A program made the position numbers and the translations under genes. From the NCBI RefSeq assembly GCF_022539665.2, contig NC_081339.1, positions 62,001 to 126,000 of the forward strand: a DNA stretch of 64,000 nt, read 5' to 3'. The DNA is from Daphnia carinata (Eukaryota > Arthropoda > Branchiopoda > Diplostraca > Daphniidae). The notes under the pieces were generated by a model, which saw nothing but the letters and a program-made list of their open reading frames with translations, was not told the DNA's origin and searched no databases. Of the stretch, positions 55,753 to 64,000 are shown one piece after another. The stretch's first letter is position 1. The number at the start of each line of letters is the position of its first letter.

Positions 55753-56000
55753 GTAGACAACAATCTCAACGCGCAATCCTATTGATGGCGCACATAATGG
55801 CGGAAATAGAGGAAAACAATAAACTAACGACATTCACACAGAGAAAGTGTTTTCATCCGTTTGTTTTGGGCACCGTGTGATAATTAAATAAAAAATATTG
55901 TTTAACACTAAACCAACGAAATAAAAAAATTTTAAAATAAACTCATCAGACAAAATTGATTGCAACGGTATATGGTATCGGGTAGGTAGTCCAATATTAT

Positions 56001-58825
56001 CAGTGATCGGCAAATCACTTGAAAAATGATTTTTAAATCAAATCAAATCACATTTCAAAAATCACTAAAAATCAAATCAAAAATCAATCATTTTTCTAGA
56101 ATTTTTTTCAAATCAAATCAAAATCAAATCAAAATCAAATCTTTTAGTCATGTAGAAGAAGTAGTGAATAAATAAGCAGAAACACTTTGAATTTGTAAAT
56201 TTCCTAGAGTTTTTTGGCTATTTTCAGCAAAATCATGTACTCTAACAATTTGTCTCTCAGCCGGCTTCTTCTTGCGGTTAACACCAATGAAGCAATGCTG
56301 AAGAGACGTTCTACAGGGGCACTGGAAGGTACAGCAGTATTGTACTTAATAAAAATAGATTTAATTAATGGATTCCTGTCTAACATTGACAAACTAGTGT
56401 CTTTGTCAGACAAATATAGATCAATCTCATCTTTAGTTGGGGAGGTCTCATCATCAGTAAAGCTATAGGGATCGTTATTTGAGGACAAAGAAGCAGAAGG
56501 GACAACACGTTTAGAAAAACTATTAATTCTAGAATTTAATCTACTTCGGGCGTGTTCCCTATCATCTTTAGATGACATCCAGGTAAACTTGAATTTAGGA
56601 TGGGAGACGGATGCCAATATGTAGTCATCCTTAGTGAAAAGAGCACCAAATATAAAGTAGGCAATACATTACATGGTCAGTAGGCTACTAATTTAGCAAT
56701 ACTAGTTACCTTTGCTCAAGTTTCTCAAGTAATTTGTCGCGGATTAAATTGCCCTTTTCCAGCACTAAGCCTTCAAGCTTAACTCGTATTTTGGTTAGCG
56801 TCGGCAAAACATGGCCCAAAAAACAGTTGTCCTCACCCTGAAGAAGATGCAGATAAATGGAAATAGGCTGCATTATTGCAACATATTCAAATAGGTATTC
56901 AAGATCTTCTTCGTTTATAGATGGGATGGCAAGCTGTTCGCATAAGGAAATCAGGAGTTTATGGTCAAGGTTTAGTACCACAGCCAAAGAATCGAACAAA
57001 GAATTCCACCTCGTTGGGCAAGGAGTTGGGAGATAACGACCTATATGGTGGCAAACCGAACGATTTCGAGAGATGAAAATTATACTGTTATATGATTGTG
57101 ACACAATAATTGTACCTAGTATTTGTTTTGCCAGATCACTAGCTTTGGTACTTCTGCCACACTTGTTCCATAGATCTGTAACTCTTTTCAAAGCTCGATT
57201 GAAAAAAACCTTAAAAGACGAGTTAGATTTTAAGATAGCTTCCATATCGGTTGTTGCCAATAAGTTTAAAGTATGAGCTGCGCAACGAATATGAGCCGGT
57301 AGCCAAATGTTTCTGTCTTCATCGTCGTCACAAACAGTAGAACTTAGAAGCTCGTAAGAATCAATTTCTTCAATATTGTCATTCACTGACACGCTATCGA
57401 CTTCCTCTCCAGCTAATTGGGATAGAATTTCTTCTGGAATTTCTTCCATGTCTCTGTCTGTTTCTATAGTTTCAACACAAACATTAGAACTGATTTCTTG
57501 GCTATTGTTTTCATCAGCAGAAGCCATGGAGGGAGAGGCAAAATAAACCCGCATAGCTTTGACGAAATTAGACCCATTGTCTGTGACAATATGTTGGACT
57601 TTTCCTGTAAGTTCGTAGTCGAGAATGATGGAATGGATGAAATTTGCGATTTTGTCATACGTATGACTTCCTATAAGTAAAAGTAAGTTATGGAAAAAAA
57701 TCATGACATAATGTATATAATGTATAAAGTAATACCTATGAATCTCTTTAAACCGATTGCTGCTGAGTGGCGCTTTAATGTAATTCCATCTAGCCAATGG
57801 GCAGTCACACCCAGAAAACTTCTGCGCCTCGAACTCCAAATATCGGTAGTCAAAGAAACAACAGCTACTTTGCTAAATGTAGCCTTTAAATTGCTATGAA
57901 ATTTTGCGAAATCTTTAGCGATCAAAGAGCAAAGAGTTTTGGACGAGAACAAAATAGTTTTTGAATTTAAGGCCTGCAACATCTTTTTGAAAAAATAGGA
58001 ATCCAATGTTGATAAGGGTAAAGCGTCGGCTATGATGTAATCTAGAATTCTTTGGTTGATTTTTTCTTGCTCAGTTATAAGAAGTGGAGCTCGGACAAAA
58101 AACTCACTCGCCCTAGCTTTAGCTGCAATTTTCTGGCTATCAGTAAGTTTAGTCTTGGCAGGGGTTTCTACCGTTTCTTTTTTCAGATTTCTCTGCTAAT
58201 TTATCCTTTTCATTTTGAAGCTTGAACGTGGAATATTCAGACGGGTGGATCTAAATAGCATAGTTTAAAGAGTCAACACTTTTCGCATAAAATTGTTTGT
58301 ACCTGATCGTAGTGTCTCGAAAAATTGGTATTTGCACCTCGACGCCCAGAAATCAATTTCTTACACAATCCACACTTCCCACGAATGTTTTGGTTGTAAG
58401 GGGGAGTTGAATCAGTCAAATCTTTTGGAAAAACAAACAGGGAAAAAATACCCACCTTGAACCACAAGAAAGAATTTTGAGTCGAACTATGCTCTAAGCC
58501 AACAACATTAATGTCCTCAAAATCAATTTCATCTAACGATTCGTTTGAAGCCATGTTTTTATTATCCTCACAAACACTTCAGCACTAGATACTTTACTAT
58601 AAACACTATGTTCTGTTATAATCCTGTCAAAAGGGAATAAGAACAATGGCTAATGGGCCTGTACTTAAAGTAAACCTAAACACTATTTGATTTTGATTTG
58701 GAATCGATTTGTGTGAACGATAAAATCATCATAAAAATCCCCATTTTAAAAATGATTTTTAAATCAAAATCATAAAAATCCGATTTAAATCGTGATTTAA
58801 ATCGTTTATGATTTGGCGACCACTG
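56001..58825 (-). mobile_element. hAT-family DNA transposon with TIRs and 8-bp target duplication
   Basis: The left end reads CAGTGATCGGCAAATCA. The right end, on the other strand, reads CAGTGGTCGCCAAATCA: 15 of 17 bases match. Both are flanked by AATATTAT (55993-56000 and 58826-58833), a perfect 8-bp duplication as made by hAT transposases. Subterminal regions are arrays of AAATCA-like units (56010-56140 and 58740-58805). The transposase gene lies between them on the minus strand. Confidence 0.95.
56204..58554 (-). pseudogene. hAT transposase with BED zinc finger, 5 exons, frame breaks
   Basis: Exons on the minus strand: 58554-58452, 58421-58303, 58250-57736, 57670-56710 and about 56617-56204. 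Exons 1-2 form a BED finger (CGLCKKLISG, then H-Y-D). Exon 3 carries TTDIWSS (first catalytic Asp region). Exon 4 carries VTDNGSNFVKA, CAAHTLNLL and CPTRWNS. Exon 5 carries the hATC dimerisation block SSAPVERLFSIAS. The frame changes in a T/A-run near 58177-58183 in exon 3, and the simplest join of exons 4 and 5 is out of phase. The copy is thus probably defective, though most of the protein is clean. Excision and integration by cut and paste would be its role. Confidence 0.85.
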
Positions 58826-58859
58826 AATATTATATATAACAGTTTCATAATCTCAGAAA

Positions 58860-59431
58860 CCATACTTTTTTGATTGACTTTCGTCCAGGCCGTTATAAAT
58901 GAGAAACCACTGAACTGGTTTGCTAGTAGGTTGCAAACACGATATCCCTCGAGTGCATATTCCTTGTATACACTCATCGAGAGAGTATCATTTTCCTTGG
59001 TGATGACTGATGGATACCCACACGGCCATTGTATAATGCTCCTGTGCTTTCGTTGCGTAGTATTTGGGAGCATCGGTGTAGTAGCTTGGAGTAGCGTATG
59101 CTGTTGTGTAATACTCGGCTTCTTCGCTGTGTAGTGCTCAGGTGCCTTGGTGGTGTCGTATAGGACGCCGGAGTGGTGTATAGTATCCAGAAGAAAACGA
59201 TCCCATTGGTCCACCCATGGACTCACCAGCCATCAAGATACAACAGCCAACAGCAGCCTTATGGCCTAGTTGCTACAAGTGGAAAACGAATGCGATTTAA
59301 TAAATGAATCAAACAGAGGGCCTTATCAAAATGGTGCAACTAATTGAAGGAAAAGCCAAATTCTGAAAGAATCTACCACGAATTTATTAATAAAACGTGT
59401 TATTAAGTTTGAAAACGTGATACTTACCCAT
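58860..59431 (-). pseudogene. 5' fragment of a second Tyr-Thr-rich repeat gene
   Basis: A mini-exon ATGG (59431-59428, donor GTAAGT) is followed by an intron and a second exon starting at 59265 (after CTAG). The start encodes a hydrophobic Ala/Cys/Leu stretch, then SFSSGYYT, then Tyr-Thr-Ala-Pro repeats. Two frame changes occur within about 60 bp (59120-59180), and the repeats stop at about 59030, next to the hAT element. It is a paralogue of the gene at 41400-42213, with the same mini-exon layout. Confidence 0.6.
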
Positions 59432-61210
59432 GATTGTAAAATAATGTAGACTTGATAGCGAACAGCTGTGTGACACTCGATATACTACCGTTGCTGTTCC
59501 ATGAGCCCATTCGACGTATTCCATATTTGTTTTATCCTCATTTTATAAGAATTTTGCACCCCTAATGCACGCCACTAGCCTGTGGCATTGGTAATAAGAA
59601 ATGAGGTATAATATTGTAACCCGTCCTTTAATGACGTTGTCATGTACCTGAAGACATTCTCTTCCCTTCCGGCTGTTGGCGATTGCGATTGAAACCCACA
59701 TAATCTGTGAAAACTAGGGTATTCTCTACTGTTGCACAAATCGAAACCTTTCGCCTTGATTTTCACCAGTTTACAGGGGAAATAAAGATACGTCCTATAA
59801 TGATAACGCCATGTCAAGCCTAGAATTACAGGATTAACAATAAATGACAAAAATGAATAATGACGATCCTAAATTTGCTTCAACTTATTTTTTCCCCACA
59901 GTTGCAATAACACAGAACATCAATCTTTTATTTTTTTTTTTTTTTACCACATGCACCTTGTAATGACTGCATTCTGTTGTTTCTCACCACGTCCTGTTGG
60001 GAACTGGCAACCTGGCAGTTCAGCTCTAACATGGACGTGTACTCGCAGGCCCTGCAATTGTGGGAGCCACATGATTGCTGGGAAGAGACATAAAAATACA
60101 AGGTAATAAAGACCAAGTTACTGACAACTACGTTTCTTTATGAACTGTAAGTTGCAGCATATGCTTAAAGCCATAGCAAAATGACTAGATGCAGTAAATT
60201 ATTTTTCTGAAATTAGAAAAACATCTAGAAATTTTCAAATACACAAAATCTGAACGGCCGAGTTGTCCTGCCCGCATATGGAGCGGTCACGCGGAAACTT
60301 TGGCACCGTTAGTTCACGAACCAGTGTCTGTCTCAAGTAGTAGCCGATTTTGATTCTTATCAGTTTTCATGAGACAAATTAATAAATAAGTGAAACTATG
60401 GTGATGGTGATGCTGGGCGGCTTCTCATGTGACGTTTTTTTGTCTTAACACTCCTGAATTAGTAACTGGGGGCTACTGTATTATGCAGCCGATTTGAAAA
60501 AGCAGTTGAGCATGTTGTGTTCCACGTGTGTTGCAATAAAAATCAAGTTGTTTTCTATGGGTTGGACGCCGCCCAGATGGCCTAGGTTAAGAGATGAGAG
60601 GGTGGAAATCGTAATAATGAGAGGATTATTTCCGTAAGGATAACCCCCCTCACCCACTCCATACATTAGGGAAATATCGTGAGTGTGAAAAGCGATTACT
60701 CAGTGTATTTAAATAAGGTCTTTCAGTGCATGTAACAACGTCAGCTAATACCTGGTACACCGAGGCCTTAAAAATCGTTAAGCTCATGCCGGATCTCTTG
60801 CCTTCAAATACGAACGTACTATGCAAGTTTAATTTACTGATGTGAAATAAAAGTATGATATGTCTCCATTTACGTTTAGCATTATTACGCAGGGCATGAA
60901 CAGTTTGAAAAACGTTACTTCTCTGTGTGAGCATAAGTTTTGGCGATTTGTACACAACCGAAGGCAGGTCTCACACAAGGCTTCTTTGATGCATGGCGGA
61001 GAAAAGAATACCTTTGTCTTGATTGTTGGCTGAAAGCAATCAATGATAATATTATAAATAATGAAAAATTTGATGTGACACTACATAGCAGACGACTAAA
61101 GAAATTAGAAGATATGCGTGAATGTGCGGCTTACCTGCCACCTAGCGCCAAACCGAAGAGAAGTTTCCAAATTTTGTAGCGGGACTGCTAGATTCCCGTC
61201 ACGAATGCTT
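59432..61210. other. Intergenic with two weak ORFs
   Basis: A Cys-containing open stretch at about 59945-60075 on the minus strand (preceded by a possible acceptor TTCCCAG) ends in an A-run. A 79-aa ORF at 60940-61179 on the + strand has a plausible charged helical C-terminus. Neither has a recognised domain. Confidence 0.35.
60940..61179 (+). CDS. Hypothetical 79-aa ORF
   Basis: The ORF ends in TAG, with balanced composition (Trp-Arg-Arg, Cys-x2-Cys, a Lys/Arg-rich helix). It could be the last exon or a worn fragment of a larger gene. There is no start context or promoter to confirm it, and no family recognised. Confidence 0.2.
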   Translation: MAICTQPKAGLTQGFFDAWRRKEYLCLDCWLKAINDNIINNEKFDVTLHSRRLKKLEDMRECAAYLPPSAKPKRSFQIL

Positions 61211-61218
61211 GTTACACC

Positions 61219-61662
61219 CAGAGCTGCCGTAATCGCGATTGAAAATTAATCGCGATTGCGATTTCGATTAAAATTTTAATCGGCGATCAAATTATTTTAA
61301 AATAATCGCAATCGGCGATTAAAGTGGAAAAAAATTAATTTTTATTCGCGATTATTTTACAATTATTTAGCGACATCTATGAACGGTAGATGAGACTATA
61401 TGAAAGTCTACTCATAGCTTTGTCATTTTTGTAGCAGACGCTTTTTTTGAAATGTTCACTTTTTCAATTTTTTTCAATTTAAACAGTGTTAAGCTATTTT
61501 CTTACTGCTAGATGGCGCTCAAAAATAATCGGAAAAACAATCGCTAACAAATTTAATCGCCGATCAAATTTTTTCAACAGACGAATGATCGCCGTCCATT
61601 TTTTTTTGCGATTATCGACGGCTACCGATAATCGCTCAAGAAATAATCGGACGGCAAGTCTG
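61219..61662. mobile_element. hAT-like MITE, 444 bp
   Basis: The ends read CAGAGCTGCCGT and, on the other strand, CAGACTTGCCGT: 10 of 12 match. Flanks GTTACACC and GGTACAAC agree at 6 of 8, consistent with an aged 8-bp duplication. The inside has no gene but many AATCGCGATT/AATCGGCGATT palindromic units near both ends, plausibly transposase-binding sites. It is a non-autonomous element; its partner is not in this window. Confidence 0.7.
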
Positions 61663-61688
61663 GGTACAACTATGTGCGATGGCATACA

Positions 61689-61928
61689 GTGGCTAATATG
61701 GTGATGGACGTAGTCCGGCCATTTGGAGATTGTCTGACACTAATTCCAGGTCAAAATGGCTTCAAGACTGTCGTAAAGATCCACATTAGCTACAATATGC
61801 TATTACACATGGCTGCACTCATGGTATATGGTGGCTATATTGTGATGAACGTAGTCCGACCATTTGGAGATTGTCTGACGCTCATTCCATGTCGAAATGC
61901 CTTCAAGACTGTCGTAAAGATCCATATA
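61689..61928. repeat. Duplicated ~98-bp unit
   Basis: Two copies (61689-61787 and 61831-61928) share about 85-90 percent identity by eye, with a 43-bp spacer. Core sequences include CATTTGGAGATTGTCTGAC and TTCAAGACTGTCGTAAAGAT. Frames are open in parts but with no recognised protein. Confidence 0.7.
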
Positions 61929-62468
61929 GTCTGAACAACCTTGGCTCGAATTGAAAGCGAACGCTGTACCCCTAAATGAAGGAAGCTAGAGTCTACACGG
62001 ATTACCGACCGGTAATTCGACCGATCCCACCTTGATTTCATGTTCCTTAAAATTAGCTCTATTAAATTTAAAATAAAAAATTTAGAGAAGCCTGTTCGTA
62101 AATATCTATACAGGTTAAGTTAATCATTCGACTTCATTGATAAATCTGATGCTAATTGCAAGGCGATAATGGATGAAAGAGTGACTTAAGGATCGGAACA
62201 GTTTGAATAACTTTAAATTGCGACTACGTTGGCTGGTTGCATTGGGAACCAGCACTTAATTCTAAATCGAAGAAACTATAGGTGCCCACGTCGATTATAA
62301 AATGTGGTTAAAGTTAATACGGCTACGACGCACAAACCCACTCCTTTCTCACGTGATTTTAGATTGACATTCATATTCGCATGTATTTTTTGTACCGATA
62401 ATACAAGAGATGCCAGTGCATTCAGAACATAAATTTAAATAATGTGTTCAGCCAGGATTTTATATAAT
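61929..62468. other. Intergenic, no gene seen
   Basis: This is the downstream flank of the minus-strand cuticle gene. AT-rich; no supported feature. Confidence 0.45.
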
Positions 62469-63238
62469 TTAGTAAATCTTATAGCCTTTGCCGTTGAAAG
62501 GGATGTGAACAGGTGCAACTGGGAGCTCATATTCGTGGACGGGAGCGACGGGCAAGTGATCACCTTTTGGCTGGAATCCAGCTTCGTCAGCCGCCCAGGT
62601 CAAAGTGAACTTCTCGCCTTCAGGAGAAACCCAGTAAGAAGATCCCTTGTTGGTGTTGCCTAGGACTTCACCGTACGATTCTTTGCCGTAGGAATCGTAG
62701 GTGACTCCTTGCATCTTCTTCTGAACCTGAGACTCTTCGCGGGTGGTGTAGTCAGATTGGGCATAGCTATCGGTTGAAATAATAAAATTTGTCTAATGGT
62801 TATCTTTAGTTCTTAAAATAATGAGTATAAAGTATGAAATAGATTTACCTCCATTGGCTGCTGCCATCGAGATTGCGCTCGTCAGATTGGCTGGTGGCGG
62901 TGATGTCGGCGTATTTGTTATCCTTGTTGTAGCTGGGAGTAGGGTAAGCTGGTGCGGGGTAGACTGGTGCAGGGTAGGCTGGTGCAGGGTAGGCTGGTGC
63001 AGGGTAGGCTGGTGCAGGATAGGCCGCTGCGGGGTAACTAGGAGTAGTGTACTTCGGTACAGGGTAGCTTGGGGCTGGGTAGCCGGGTGCGTTGTACTCC
63101 GGCTTGTAGCTGGATGGAACAGCGGCAGCGACGGCCAAGAAAGCGGCGACGATGAACTGTCAGAAAATGTCGTTTTAAATATAAAGTTAATTTTATTTCA
63201 AAATAAGAATAAGAGATGAAATGCCTTACGAGCTTCAT
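62469..63238 (-). CDS. Cuticle protein with RR-1-type chitin-binding domain, 3 exons (duplicate)
   Basis: Exons 63238-63230, 63156-62849 and 62766-62469 give 204 aa. The plan is the same as the gene at 46191-46904: Met-Lys-Leu mini-exon, signal peptide, Tyr-Pro repeats (here a run of five or more Ala-Tyr-Pro-Ala-Pro units from a 15-bp tandem repeat at about 62941-63020), then a chitin-binding domain nearly identical in the last exon. The extra repeats account for the greater length. The promoter region is also duplicated. It encodes a secreted exoskeleton protein. Confidence 0.93.
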
Positions 63239-63292
63239 GTTGTATTAGGAGGGTTTGATAAACAACTGATTTTCTGAGTCCTTCCATCCTGG

Positions 63293-63303
63293 ACTTTTAT
63301 AGT
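63293..63303 (-). promoter_or_regulatory. TATA box of the 62-kb cuticle gene
   Basis: On the minus strand ACTATAAAAG sits in the same context as at 46961, including the GTCCAGGATGGAAGGACTCA downstream block. Confidence 0.7.
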
Positions 63304-63944
63304 CGAGTGAGAGGCAAAGAGCATTCAGTTGACCTACTTGTTTTGGCAGCTAGATTTCGCCAGAGCAAATTAGGTTTTGGGCGTTGAATAAAATACCTTA
63401 CTTTCGCTTTTCACGTTAACCACGGTGCATTTTTTATTTTGTTTGGCTGGTGAAGGATTTATTTTGTCTCCTGGTCTTTGATGAACAGAAATCAATATCG
63501 TGTTATAGGAGTATCCACACGTCTGTGTCTATGAAATACAAATAATATAATTTATCTTACTAAAATCAGGTTGGGTGAACGATAATTTGCTCAATTCCCA
63601 CCCGTGATTAGACCATCCGATTTTTCTATTTGGGTTTTTTCACATGTAATTGTTGTTCTAGCGTAACAGAAATTCTATCCAGCAGACATTAAAGGAAGTA
63701 AAGAATAAAGTTCATTTATTAAAATTCCCAATTTTGTTTATTTTGTTTTCTAAGTTTAACATTAAACGTAAGCTTTTACCATAATGAACCGTAGCCTTTT
63801 ATCAGTGGTAGTTAGATCATCTATTGACAGTATAAAAGACTTGATAAAACAATTTATGTTTGGTAACGGTGTGTGTTCGCTAACGCCGTTACTGCGTGTA
63901 TATGCCTTACTAATGTTTATCTAATTCTAATTGCAGGTCTGGGA
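63304..63944. other. Upstream region of the cuticle gene and unassigned sequence
   Basis: Up to about 63600 this matches the 46-kb promoter region; beyond that it is unique in the window. No gene seen. Confidence 0.45.
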
Positions 63945-64000
63945 ATGGCTGGAAAGAGTGACGCAAAGGTCGTGCCAGGTAAAACAACGATGAGCTGTGA
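63945..64000 (+). CDS. Possible ORF start cut by window end
   Basis: A pyrimidine tract with TTGCAG at about 63931-63936 is followed by an ATG at 63945 and 18 open codons to the window end. It could be a first coding exon after an acceptor; there is too little to judge. Confidence 0.2.
   Translation, partial: MAGKSDAKVVPGKTTMSC

Noticed and set aside
62941-63020. Regular 15-bp repeats, considered as a CRISPR-like array
   Set aside because: No spacers; they encode Ala-Tyr-Pro units in frame within a cuticle exon of a eukaryote.

Overview
The window looks like a repeat-rich stretch of an arthropod nuclear genome. The best fit is a small crustacean such as Daphnia. The evidence is short introns of about 50-70 bp, RR-type cuticle proteins with Ala-Tyr-Pro repeats, Tyr-Thr-rich repeat proteins, Ty3/gypsy elements that carry env genes, and a eukaryotic tRNA-Arg. 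This is an inference from sequence character; no search was run.

Layout. (1) 1-9449: the 3' part of an env-bearing Ty3/gypsy element, here called D, on the + strand. It has a broken gag, a pol with one stop codon, an intact env, an extra acidic ORF after env, and a 3' LTR. (2) 10609-13709, minus strand: a 12-exon gene for a KDZ-like (Kyakuja/Dileera/Zisupton) transposase with its cysteine cluster, open except for one stop. (3) About 14050-37603: a three-level nest. A minus-strand non-LTR retrotransposon (pieces at 14050-14840 and 35165-37603) is split by a + strand Ty3/gypsy element A (14831-35164). Element A is itself split by a minus-strand, env-bearing, 13.5-kb Ty3/gypsy element B (18049-31594), which is flanked by a 4-bp duplication CTAC. 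Element B carries extra ORFs before gag and between pol and env. (4) 37604-46190: mostly intergenic, with a long poly-T tract, one good tRNA-Arg(CCT), several tRNA-like relics and a decayed Tyr-Thr-repeat gene. (5) 46191-47858: two divergent cuticle protein genes, the second running into a 100-N gap. (6) 48785-55752: Ty3/gypsy element C with both LTRs and a GTAGA target duplication, but a badly decayed coding region. (7) 56001-58825: a hAT DNA transposon with terminal inverted repeats and a perfect 8-bp duplication AATATTAT. (8) 58834-64000: a fragment of a second Tyr-Thr-repeat gene, a 444-bp hAT-like MITE, a short duplicated unit, and a third cuticle gene that is a recent duplicate of the one at 46 kb.

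How it fits together. Host genes are few: cuticle proteins, Tyr-rich secreted-type proteins and a tRNA. Most of the window is mobile DNA. Elements B and D encode related surface glycoproteins and look like former endogenous retrovirus-type elements. Only env of D and several small extra ORFs remain uninterrupted. Elements A and B share a primer-binding site that matches the 3' end of a tRNA-Leu, and element C uses another tRNA-Leu-type site.
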